This document shows, in pieces, positions 39,192-47,477 of a stretch of DNA of 64,000 nucleotides. Position 1 is the stretch's first letter. Each line of letters starts with the position of its first letter. The notes beneath the pieces were generated by a model. It was not told the origin of the DNA. It saw nothing but the letters and a program-made list of their open reading frames with translations, and did no database searches. Source of the stretch: Lysobacter capsici. Lineage in GTDB: Bacteria; Pseudomonadota; Gammaproteobacteria; Xanthomonadales; Xanthomonadaceae. The stretch spans positions 372,001-436,000 of the forward strand of contig NZ_CP094357.1 of NCBI RefSeq assembly GCF_014779555.2, read 5' to 3'. A program made the translations under genes and the position numbers.

Positions 39192-41849
39192 ATGTCCTTC
39201 GCACCCAAACCGCGGACGCGCCAAGCCCTCATGCTTGGCCTGGCCGTCAGCGTCGTGAGCTGTTTCAGTTATGCCTTGCCGTGGGCGTCCATGCTCGAAT
39301 CGGTGCAGGCGCGTGTCGCCGCGCCGACGGCGCAAGCGCCGTCGAGCGCGGATTCGCGCAGCCTGGTCGCTGCCGTGAACTCGCAAGCACCGATGGCGCA
39401 ATCGCGCGCCACCGCCATCACCGGCCTGCCGCGACAACCGGCCACCGAACGCCAATTGTTCGGCGAACATCGGCAGGATCGCGCGCGCGCACCGTCGCGT
39501 CGAGCGCCGCAGCAACCGTCCCTGGTCGATCGCGACGACAGCGCCTACGACGGCGCGCAATCGCGCCGCGATCTGCTGCGCCGACCGTCGTTCGCGCACA
39601 CCTCGGCGCGCGCGAAAGCAGCGGCGTGCGACCCCAACGCCTTCGGCGCGCTCAGCGGCACCGCGCTGGTCGGCGCGGTCAAGGCCGCCAGCGCCGATTG
39701 CGTCAACCAGCTGTTCAACGTCAGCGGGCCTAATGCTTACGCCACGTTCCGCGAAGCGCAGATGGTCAGCATCGCCGATGCTTTCGCCACCTCCGCGCGC
39801 GGCTACGACGGCACCAATGCCGACAGCACCCTGCAACTGGTGCTGTTCCTGCGCGCCGGTTACTACGTGCAGTACTACGACAGCAGCGTCGGCGCCTATG
39901 GCACCCCGCTGCGCAACGCGATCCGTCCGGCGCTCGATGCATTCGCCGGCAACGCCCGCTTCGGCCTGGTCAACGACGTGCATGGCGAAGTGCTGGCCGA
40001 GTTCGTCACCTTGATCGACAGCTCGGGCGAGAACGCGCGTTATCTGTCCGTGGTCAAGCGTCTGCTCGACGGCTACAACGCCAGCTACAACGCGTTCTAC
40101 TGGATGAAGGTGGCGGTCAACAACGCCTACACGATCACCTTCCGCGGCCACCAGGACGCGGCATTCCGCGCGCTGGTGCAGACCGACAGTTCCATCGTCG
40201 AGACCTTGTACGGGTTCGCCGATCGCAACTTCGGCCTGCTCGGCGGCGACAACGCCTACCTGGTCGCCAACGCCGGTCGCGAGCTCGGCCGTTTCCTGCA
40301 ATACGACGGCGCCTTGAAGACGCTGACGCGAGCGCGGGTGAAAGCGCTGATCGATCGCTCGGCGGTGACCGGCCCGACCGCGCGGCTGTGGGTCGGCGTC
40401 GGCGAAATGGTCGATTACTACGATCAAGCCAATTGCGCCTACTACGGCCTGTGCGGTTTCGTCGCCCGGGTCGAGGCGGCGGCCTTGCCGATCCGCCACA
40501 CCTGCAGTCCGACCCTGCGGCTGCGCGCGCAATCGATGAGCGTGGCGGAACTGGCCTCGACCTGCGCCACCGTGGCCGGGCAGGAAACCTATTTCCACAA
40601 TGCGCTCGCCACCGGCGGCGCGCCGGTCAATGGCGACGGCAACGCCAGCCTGGAAATGACCGTGTTCGACAGCAGCGACGACTACGGCATCTACGCCGGC
40701 GCGATCTACGGCATCGACACCAACAACGGCGGCATGTACCTGGAAGGCGATCCGTCGTTGCCCGGCAACCAGGCGCGTTTCATCGCCTATGAAGCCGAGT
40801 GGCTGCGTCCGCAGACCTTCGAGATCTGGAACCTCACCCACGAGTACGTCCACTACCTCGACGGCCGCTTCAACATGTGGGGCGATTTCGAGGACGCGAT
40901 CGCGCAGAAGACGGTGTGGTGGATCGAAGGTTTCGCCGAGTATCTGTCCTACAGCTACCGCGGCGTGGTCAACGAAGGCGCGCGCGACGAAGCCGCGCGC
41001 GCGACTTATGCGCTCAGCAAGGTCTACCAGAACGATTACAACAGCGGCCAGACCCTGGTGTATCGCTGGGGCTATCTGGCGGTGCGCTTCATGTTCGAGC
41101 AGCGCCACGATCAGGTGAGCGCAATCCTGGCTTACTTCCGTCCCGGCAACTACGCCGGCTATGCCACTTACATGGGCAGCCTGGGCAGCAGCAACGACGC
41201 GGCGTTCCGCGCTTGGTTGCCTTGCGTGGCGCAGCCCGATTCGCCGAATTGCGGTACCACGCCGAATCAACCGCCGGTCGCGGGCTTCGGTTTCGCGACC
41301 AGCGGCCTGACGGTGAACTTCAGCGACAGCTCCAGCGACGCCGACGGCCACATCGTTTCGCGCAACTGGACCTTCGGCGATGGCAGCACGTCCACCGCCA
41401 CCAACCCGAGCAAGACCTACGCCAACGCCGGCAGCTACACCGTGCAGTTGACCGTCACCGACGATCGCGGCGCCAGCCACAGCCTCAGCAAGACCGTCGC
41501 GGTCAGCGCGCCGGGCCTGCCCGAATGCGTGGGCAACGATGTGCGGGTGCTCGGCAAGAACTGCGCGCGCAGCAATGTCGCGGCGAGCGCGGGCAACTAC
41601 GCTTACTTCTATCTGTACCTGCCGGCCGGCACCAGCCAGCTGAGTTTCGCCAGCAGCGGCGGCAGCGGCAATGCCGACATGTACGCGAGCACGCGCAACT
41701 GGGCGACGCGTGAGTCGTACCAGTACCGTTCGACCAATGCCGGCAACGGCGAGTCGGTGACGATCTCGCAGCCGCAGGCCGGGTATGTGTACGTGAGCTT
41801 GTATGGCGCGAGTGCGTTCAGCGGCGTGCGGGTGACGGCGCGGTACTGA
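39192..41849 (+). CDS. Secreted M9-type collagenase with PKD and PPC domains
   Basis: 885 residues; ATG 39192 follows GGAG at nine bases. Signal sequence (ALMLGLAVSVVSCFSYALPWAS), a propeptide-like Ser/Arg/Gln-rich region to about 140, a helical activator-type domain (140-430), then the peptidase with HEXXH at H550-E551-Y-V-H554 and the third ligand E579 in WWIEGFAEYLSY. A PKD domain follows (about 695-780: PPVAGFGF, TFGDGSTS, KTYANAGSYTVQLTVTDDRG), then a bacterial pre-peptidase C-terminal domain (ECVGNDVRVLGKNC to VRVTARY). This is the Vibrio-type collagenase layout; both tail domains should bind or swell collagen. Confidence 0.93.
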   Translation: MSFAPKPRTRQALMLGLAVSVVSCFSYALPWASMLESVQARVAAPTAQAPSSADSRSLVAAVNSQAPMAQSRATAITGLPRQPATERQLFGEHRQDRARAPSRRAPQQPSLVDRDDSAYDGAQSRRDLLRRPSFAHTSARAKAAACDPNAFGALSGTALVGAVKAASADCVNQLFNVSGPNAYATFREAQMVSIADAFATSARGYDGTNADSTLQLVLFLRAGYYVQYYDSSVGAYGTPLRNAIRPALDAFAGNARFGLVNDVHGEVLAEFVTLIDSSGENARYLSVVKRLLDGYNASYNAFYWMKVAVNNAYTITFRGHQDAAFRALVQTDSSIVETLYGFADRNFGLLGGDNAYLVANAGRELGRFLQYDGALKTLTRARVKALIDRSAVTGPTARLWVGVGEMVDYYDQANCAYYGLCGFVARVEAAALPIRHTCSPTLRLRAQSMSVAELASTCATVAGQETYFHNALATGGAPVNGDGNASLEMTVFDSSDDYGIYAGAIYGIDTNNGGMYLEGDPSLPGNQARFIAYEAEWLRPQTFEIWNLTHEYVHYLDGRFNMWGDFEDAIAQKTVWWIEGFAEYLSYSYRGVVNEGARDEAARATYALSKVYQNDYNSGQTLVYRWGYLAVRFMFEQRHDQVSAILAYFRPGNYAGYATYMGSLGSSNDAAFRAWLPCVAQPDSPNCGTTPNQPPVAGFGFATSGLTVNFSDSSSDADGHIVSRNWTFGDGSTSTATNPSKTYANAGSYTVQLTVTDDRGASHSLSKTVAVSAPGLPECVGNDVRVLGKNCARSNVAASAGNYAYFYLYLPAGTSQLSFASSGGSGNADMYASTRNWATRESYQYRSTNAGNGESVTISQPQAGYVYVSLYGASAFSGVRVTARY

Positions 41850-41875
41850 TCGGCCCTCACCCCAACCCCGCCCCA

Positions 41876-41898
41876 GCCCGAACGCATGGCGTTCGGGC
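41876..41898 (+). terminator. Hairpin after the collagenase gene
   Basis: GCCCGAACGC and GCGTTCGGGC form a perfect 10-bp stem with loop ATG, 27 bases after the stop codon. No T-run follows, so termination may be weak or Rho-assisted. Confidence 0.45.
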
Positions 41899-41990
41899 GT
41901 TCGGTGCCGCGCGAGCCGGTGGCTCGCAAGCACGGCCCCTCACCCCACAAGCGGGAGAGGGGCTTTCGCACCGCACCGAAGATTCGTTAT

Positions 41991-42143
41991 CTACCTGTAG
42001 GAGCGGCGCGAGCCGCGACCGCGAAATCGCAGATACGACGTCACTTCAGTAAAACCGACACCACGGATGAAAACGACGCCACTGCGATACAGGCGCCGTA
42101 GCCGTGGTGTCGTGGTCGCGGCTCGCGCCGCTCCTACAGGTAG
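41991..42143. repeat. GTAG-type palindromic repeat pair with long spacer
   Basis: Outer arms CTACCTGTAGGAGCGG and its exact inverse, with the same GCGCGAGCCGCGACC arms as at 25291, but the spacer is about 60 bases longer than in other copies. Between the collagenase and the LysR gene (tail to tail), so it may also act as a bidirectional terminator. Confidence 0.85.
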
Positions 42144-42158
42144 CTACGGAAGGAACGA

Positions 42159-43112
42159 TCAACGATCGGATTGCCCGGTCGCGTAATAATCCCCACGCAC
42201 GAACAGATCCGGCTGGATCAATTCGGTGAACGCGCGCGCCTGCGGCGACAGGTACTTGCCCTTGCGCACCACCACGCCGTAACTGCGCGAGGGGAAGTAG
42301 TCGGCCAGCGAACGCGCCGACAGCCGCGCGTGGTCGGCGTCGGTCAGGCAGATCGCGGTGACGATGCTGATCCCCAGCCCCATCGCCACGTACTGCTTGA
42401 TCACCTCCCAACCGCCGACTTCCAGCGCGACCGTGTACGGCACCCGGTTCTGCTGGAACACCAGGTCGACCATGCGATACGTGGTAAGCCGCTGCGGCGG
42501 CAGGATCAGGCCGAACGGACTGAGATCCTGCAGGCTCAGCTTCTCGAGCTTCGCCAGCGGGTGATCCTTCGGCGTGATCAGCATCGGCTCGAACCGATAC
42601 ACCGGCGCGTAGCTCAGGTCGCCGGGCACATCCAGCATCGACCCGACCGCCAGGTCCACCCCGTCCGAGCGCAGCAGGTCCAGGCCGCTGGCGCCGGTGA
42701 CGTTGTGCAGGGTCAGCCGGACCTCGGGATGGGCCGCGCGGAAGGCTTCGACGATCTTGGGAAGCAGGTACAGGATGGTCGAGCTGCCGGCGGCGACGTT
42801 GAGGTCGCCCGCGTCCAGGCCGCGGATGCGTTCGCGGAAGGCCCCGTCCAGCCCGTCCAGGCCCTCAACCAGCGGCCGGGCCAGTTCGTACAGCTCCTGG
42901 CCCTCGCGGGTGAGGCTCAGACGGCGGCCACTGCGCTCGAGCAGACGCACCCCCATTTCGCGCTCCAGGGCCTGAAGCTGAAGGGTTACCGCCGGCTGGC
43001 TCAGGTATAGCGCCTCAGCCGCACGTGAGACAGAGCCTAATCGGGCGGTCTGGCAGAACGCCCGCAGTGGCTTCAGGCGGTCGCCTTTGTAGGCAAATCG
43101 GGGACTTAGCAC
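42159..43112 (-). CDS. LysR-family regulator divergent from aceB
   Basis: 317 residues from a GTG at 43112 (VLSPRFAYKGDRLKPLRAF). The frame is open 26 codons further up, but that part falls in the AT-rich divergent promoter, so I prefer the GTG. HTH: RLGSVSRAAEALYLSQPAVTLQLQALEREMGVRLLER. The effector domain (GDLNVAAGSSTILYLLPKIVEAFRAAHPEVRLTL, VAMGLGISIVTAICL) resembles the CysB/Cbl-type subgroup. Its position opposite aceB makes it the probable regulator of the glyoxylate shunt. Confidence 0.87.
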   Translation of the reverse strand: MLSPRFAYKGDRLKPLRAFCQTARLGSVSRAAEALYLSQPAVTLQLQALEREMGVRLLERSGRRLSLTREGQELYELARPLVEGLDGLDGAFRERIRGLDAGDLNVAAGSSTILYLLPKIVEAFRAAHPEVRLTLHNVTGASGLDLLRSDGVDLAVGSMLDVPGDLSYAPVYRFEPMLITPKDHPLAKLEKLSLQDLSPFGLILPPQRLTTYRMVDLVFQQNRVPYTVALEVGGWEVIKQYVAMGLGISIVTAICLTDADHARLSARSLADYFPSRSYGVVVRKGKYLSPQARAFTELIQPDLFVRGDYYATGQSDR

Positions 43113-43261
43113 ACGCGTGGATGTCACGTGAAAGCCATATATAAGTTTTACAAATGATATGCATTGAAAAAACTTGATTGTCAAATACAAGACGGCGCCG
43201 CATGGTCTGGGGCAAGGGACGCGCTCGTAGCGAGCCGCCCCATCCCCACAGGAGTCGCCCC
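43113..43261. promoter_or_regulatory. AT-rich divergent promoter, LysR / aceB
   Basis: 43132-43192 is markedly AT-rich (CATATATAAGTTTTAC, then GCATTGAAAAAACTTG) in a GC-rich genome. It must hold the promoters of both genes and LysR binding sites; several T-N11-A candidates exist but none stands out. AGGAG precedes the aceB ATG. Confidence 0.55.
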
Positions 43262-44899
43262 ATGTCGGCAGTGATCAAGCAATGGCAGGACCCGCAACCC
43301 GAGCCGCAACGTCCGCCGGGTGACGGCATCGAGCTCACGGCCACCCTGGCCGGACAGGAGCCGTTGCTGACCCCGGCCGCCCTGAGCTTCCTCGCTGGCC
43401 TGCATCGCCGTTTCGAACCCGTCCGCCAGGCCCGGCTGGCCGCGCGCCGCGAGCGTCAGGCGTTCTTCGACGCCGGCGGCCTGCCCGATTTCCGCGACGA
43501 CACCGCCGCGATCCGCAATTCCGCCTGGCGCGTCGCGCCGCTGCCGGCCGCGCTGCTCGACCGCCGGGTCGAGATCACCGGCCCGACCGACCCGAAGATG
43601 GTCATCAACGCGCTGAACTCCGGCGCGAAGGTGTACATGGCCGACTTCGAGGACAGCACCGCGCCGACCTGGGCCAACCTGATCGCCGGCCAGCGCGCGC
43701 TGCGCGACGCCGTCGCCGGCCGCCTGGACTGGACCGCGCCCGACACCGGCAAGCATTACGCGCTCAAGCCATTCGAGCAGCAGGCGGTGCTGATGGTGCG
43801 CCCGCGGGGCTGGCACCTGGACGAGAAGCACCTGCGCGTCGACGGCGCGGCGATCTCCGCCAGCCTGTTCGACCTGGGCCTGTTCGCCTTCCACAACGCC
43901 AAGGCGCTCGCCGCGCTGGACCGCGGCCCGTACTTCTACCTGCCCAAGCTGCAGTCGATGGAAGAGGCGGCGCTGTGGAACGAGGTGCTCGAGCACGTCG
44001 AGACCGAACTGGGCCTGGAGCCCGGGCAGATGAAGGTCACCGTGCTGATCGAGACCCTGCCGGCCGTGTTCGAGATGGACGAAATCCTGCACGCGCTGCG
44101 CAGCCGCATCGCCGGGCTCAACTGCGGCCGCTGGGACTACGTGTTCTCGTACATCAAGACCTTCCGCGCGCATCGCGACAAGGTGCTGCCCGAACGCGGT
44201 CAGGTCACGATGACCCAGCCGTTCCTGCGCGCCTATTCGGAACTGTTGATCCAGACCTGCCACAAGCGCGGCGCGCACGCGATGGGCGGCATGGCCGCGC
44301 AGATCCCGATCAGCGGCGACGAAGCCGCCAACGAGGCCGCATTGGCCAAGGTTCGCGCCGACAAGCTGCGCGAAGTCACCGCCGGCCACGACGGCACCTG
44401 GGTCGCGCATCCGGCGCTGATCCCGCTGGCGATGCGCATCTTCGACGAGCGCATGCCGACCCCGCACCAGCAGCACGTGCTGCGCGAGGACGTGCTGATC
44501 ATCCGCGACGATCTGATCAAGCCTTCGTTCGGCACCATCACCCGCGCCGGTTTCGAGGGCAATGTCGAAGTCTGCGTGCGTTACCTCGCCGCGTGGCTGG
44601 AAGGCAACGGCTGCGTGCCGATCCACTGGCTGATGGAAGACGCCGCCACCGCCGAGATCGCGCGCACCCAGCTGTGGCAGTGGCTGCACGCGCCGTCGCT
44701 GTTCCTCGACGACGGCACGCCGGTCGATTTCGCCCTGCTCGAGCGCGCGCTGATCGGCCTGCCGAGCAAGCTCGCCGGCGATGCGAAGTTGCCGGGCAGC
44801 GGAAAGCTCGATGAAGCCATCGCGATGCTCGACGAGCTGACCCATTCCCCGACGCTGGCCGAGTTCCTAACCACTCCCGCTTACGAACGCATCGACTGA
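43262..44899 (+). CDS. aceB: Malate synthase A
   Basis: 545 residues, the usual length of the A isoform. It condenses glyoxylate with acetyl-CoA to malate in the glyoxylate shunt. Signatures: VYMADFEDSTAPTW, the catalytic Arg in MVRPRGWHLDEKH, VLIETLPAVFEMDEILHALR (Mg-binding Glu), GLNCGRWDYVFSYIKTF and AHAMGGMAAQIPI. ATG at 43262 follows AGGAG. Followed by aceA after 160 bases that contain a GTAG repeat. Confidence 0.97.
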   Translation: MSAVIKQWQDPQPEPQRPPGDGIELTATLAGQEPLLTPAALSFLAGLHRRFEPVRQARLAARRERQAFFDAGGLPDFRDDTAAIRNSAWRVAPLPAALLDRRVEITGPTDPKMVINALNSGAKVYMADFEDSTAPTWANLIAGQRALRDAVAGRLDWTAPDTGKHYALKPFEQQAVLMVRPRGWHLDEKHLRVDGAAISASLFDLGLFAFHNAKALAALDRGPYFYLPKLQSMEEAALWNEVLEHVETELGLEPGQMKVTVLIETLPAVFEMDEILHALRSRIAGLNCGRWDYVFSYIKTFRAHRDKVLPERGQVTMTQPFLRAYSELLIQTCHKRGAHAMGGMAAQIPISGDEAANEAALAKVRADKLREVTAGHDGTWVAHPALIPLAMRIFDERMPTPHQQHVLREDVLIIRDDLIKPSFGTITRAGFEGNVEVCVRYLAAWLEGNGCVPIHWLMEDAATAEIARTQLWQWLHAPSLFLDDGTPVDFALLERALIGLPSKLAGDAKLPGSGKLDEAIAMLDELTHSPTLAEFLTTPAYERID

Positions 44900-44905
44900 C
44901 CCCCT

Positions 44906-44988
44906 GTAGGAGCGGCGCAAGCCGCGACCGCGACATCGCACATGCGCTGCAAGCGTGGTTTCGCAGTCGCGGCTCGCGCCGCTCCTAC
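44906..44988. repeat. GTAG-type palindromic repeat pair between aceB and aceA
   Basis: GTAGGAGCGGCGCAAGCCGC at the left, the inverse ending CTAC at the right (with GCGCGAGC there, so the arms are not identical). Placed inside an operon, where such elements commonly protect or process mRNA and change the ratio of the two products. Confidence 0.85.
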
Positions 44989-45059
44989 AGTCGCAAACGA
45001 TCCATCTCAGCTACCCGACATCCCACGTCACAACGACCCAAACGCAAGGAATCGAAGTC

Positions 45060-46361
45060 ATGAGCCACACGCTGCCGACCGCCGATCAACTCCGCCAGGA
45101 TTGGGCCAGCAACCCGCGCTGGGACGGCATCACCCGCCCGTATTCGGCCGAAGACGTGGTGCGCCTGCGCGGCACGGTGCCGGTCGAACACACCATCGCC
45201 AAGCTCGGCGCCAACAAGCTGTGGGCCTCGCTGCACCGCGAAGACTTCGTCAACGCGCTCGGCGCGCTGACCGGCAACCAGGCCATGCAGCAGGTCAAGG
45301 CCGGCCTCAAGGCGATCTATCTGTCGGGCTGGCAGGTCGCCGCCGACGCCAACATCGCCGGCGAGATGTACCCCGACCAGTCGCTGTATCCGGCCAACTC
45401 GGTGCCGCAGGTCGTGCGCCGCATCAACAACACCCTGCTGCGCGCCGATCAGATCCAGTGCGCCGAGGGCACCGGCGACATCGACTTCCTGCAGCCGATC
45501 GTGGCCGACGCCGAAGCCGGTTTCGGCGGCGTGCTCAACGCCTTCGAACTGATGAAGGGCATGATCGAAGCCGGCGCCTCGGGCGTGCATTTCGAAGACC
45601 AGCTCGCCTCGGTCAAGAAGTGCGGCCACATGGGCGGCAAGGTGCTGGTGCCGACCCGCGAAGCGGTCGAGAAGCTGGTCGCCGCGCGTCTGGCCGCCGA
45701 CGTCATGGGCGTGCCGACCCTGATCGTCGCGCGCACCGACGCCGAAGCCGCCGACCTGCTGACCGCCGACATCGACCCGAACGATCAGCCCTTCACCACC
45801 GGCGAGCGTACCAACGAAGGCTTCTACAAGACCCGCAACGGCCTGGACCAAGCGATCAGCCGCGGCCTGGCCTACGCGCCGTACGCCGATCTGGTGTGGT
45901 GCGAAACCGGCAAGCCGGACCTGGAATTCGCGCGCAAGTTCGCCGAGGCGATCCACGCCAAGTTCCCGGGCAAGCTGCTGGCCTACAACTGTTCGCCGAG
46001 CTTCAACTGGAAGAAGAACCTGGACGACGCGACCATCGCCAAGTTCCAGAAGGAAATCGCGACCTACGGTTACAAGTTCCAGTTCATCACCCTGGCCGGT
46101 TTCCACAGCCTCAACTACGGCATGTTCAATCTGGCCCACGGTTACGCGCGCCGTCAGATGAGCGCGTTCGTGGAGTTGCAGGAGGCCGAGTTCGCGGCGG
46201 CGGAGAAGGGCTTCACCGCGGTCAAGCATCAGCGCGAGGTCGGCACCGGGTATTTCGATGCGGTGACGCAGACGATCCAGGGCGGGCAGTCGTCCACGGT
46301 CGCGCTGAAGGGTTCGACGGAGGAGGAGCAGTTCCACGATTCGAAGAAGGCCGCGGCGTGA
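45060..46361 (+). CDS. aceA: Isocitrate lyase
   Basis: 433 residues, as in E. coli. Splits isocitrate into succinate and glyoxylate. Catalytic C188 in the loop motif [23 protein letters not shown] for Mg binding, [12 protein letters not shown], and [14 protein letters not shown] are also conserved. Forms the glyoxylate shunt with aceB upstream and ends at a strong terminator. Confidence 0.97.
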   Translation: MSHTLPTADQLRQDWASNPRWDGITRPYSAEDVVRLRGTVPVEHTIAKLGANKLWASLHREDFVNALGALTGNQAMQQVKAGLKAIYLSGWQVAADANIAGEMYPDQSLYPANSVPQVVRRINNTLLRADQIQCAEGTGDIDFLQPIVADAEAGFGGVLNAFELMKGMIEAGASGVHFEDQLASVKKCGHMGGKVLVPTREAVEKLVAARLAADVMGVPTLIVARTDAEAADLLTADIDPNDQPFTTGERTNEGFYKTRNGLDQAISRGLAYAPYADLVWCETGKPDLEFARKFAEAIHAKFPGKLLAYNCSPSFNWKKNLDDATIAKFQKEIATYGYKFQFITLAGFHSLNYGMFNLAHGYARRQMSAFVELQEAEFAAAEKGFTAVKHQREVGTGYFDAVTQTIQGGQSSTVALKGSTEEEQFHDSKKAAA

Positions 46362-46392
46362 TCTGAGATCGCGGTTTTCGGGTTGGGTAAGA

Positions 46393-46424
46393 CGAAGGGC
46401 TCCGGGAGGAGCCCTTCGTTGTTT
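46393..46424 (+). terminator. Intrinsic terminator of the aceBA operon
   Basis: CGAAGGGCTCC and GGAGCCCTTCG form a perfect 11-bp stem with loop GGGA, followed by TTGTTTG. It is 31 bases after the aceA stop codon. Confidence 0.85.
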
Positions 46425-46504
46425 GTGTGGTTTGCGGTTGTCTGGTCTGTGATTTTCGATCGATACCTTGAGTCATGAGTTACGACGTGGCGACACCGCC
46501 CCCT

Positions 46505-46599
46505 GTAGGAGCGGCGCAAGCCGCGACCGCGCCATTTCGACAGCGTCGAGGCTTACGTCGTAGTTGTATTTTCGCGGTCGCGGCTTGCGCCGCTCCTAC
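46505..46599. repeat. GTAG-type palindromic repeat pair after aceA
   Basis: GTAGGAGCGGCGCAAGCCGC at the left and its perfect inverse ending CTAC at the right, with a spacer of about 40 bases. Confidence 0.85.
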
Positions 46600-46606
46600 A
46601 GGTAGG

Positions 46607-47477
46607 CCATGCAGGTTCGGCTTGGGTCTGAAGCCGCGCAGTTCATCCAGCGCTGCGAAGCTCGGAACTCGCGAGAACAACAGGACGCCCGAAGGGCGGC
46701 GCACATGGATGTGCGCCGTGCGCCACCGGGACAGGATGTCCCGTGTGGCGCATGCCTGCGTCTGCTCCGCACTTGCGGGCACTTGACTCAAAGAAAAGCG
46801 TTTTTCTTTGGTTACCTTTCTTTTGTCGCTTTTGACAAAAGAAAGTAACTCGGCCGCTTGCGGACGAAAGCTGTTGATCTTGCCTTTGGCTTCAAAGGCT
46901 CTAGAGCTTCAGAGCTTGAAGCAACATCAAAAGCTTCCGCCGCTAAAGCGGCGGGTAACTTTCTTTTGTCCAAAGCCACAAAAGAAAGTAACCAAAGAAA
47001 AAGGCGTTCCTGTTTCGAATCAAGAGCCCGCAAGTGCGGTGCCTACGCAGGGGTAGGCCACACAGGACATCCATGTCCTGGGTGGCCTACGGCACGCATC
47101 CATGCGTGCCGCCCTTCGGGCCTGCTATTGCATCGTGAGTTACAAGCCGCGCCGGGCCAAGGCAATGCAAAAGCTAAGCGGCAACAGCAACAGCAAATCC
47201 CCCGCGCTGGAGCGCAGGAACGACTTCGGAGTTTCGCGGGGCGCGTGCCCCCTTTGTCAAAGGGGGCAATGAGGGGCGCGACAGGAGCTAGGCTTCATGC
47301 GAAGACGCGAAGACGCGAAGACGCGGAGACGCGGAGATGCGGAGACGCGGAGATGCCGAGACGCGAGAGCGTGAAGGTGCGAAAGCACGGAAGTACCCAC
47401 GCGCCTACGCGGATCTGAGCATGCCCGCATGCATGCTCATCCACGCACGCACGCACGCACGCGCCGCACCCCCAGCC
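46607..47477. repeat. Repeat-rich region without genes
   Basis: No gene is credible here. 46790-46850 and 46950-47010 are hairpin blocks (CTTTCTTTTGT...ACAAAAGAAAG with GGTTACC/GTAACC edges) that are themselves inverted relative to each other across a 100-base centre. 47240-47275 is a CCCCCTTTGTCAAAGGGGG fragment as in 29386-30150. 47301-47364 is eight head-to-tail octamers (GAAGACGC, GGAGACGC, GGAGATGC types). 47442-47461 is (CACG)5. Confidence 0.8.

Noticed and set aside
46650-47060. Short open frames in the AT-rich hairpin region as small proteins
   Set aside because: Both strands give similar Phe/Leu/Lys-rich peptides because the DNA is an inverted repeat; no coding signal.
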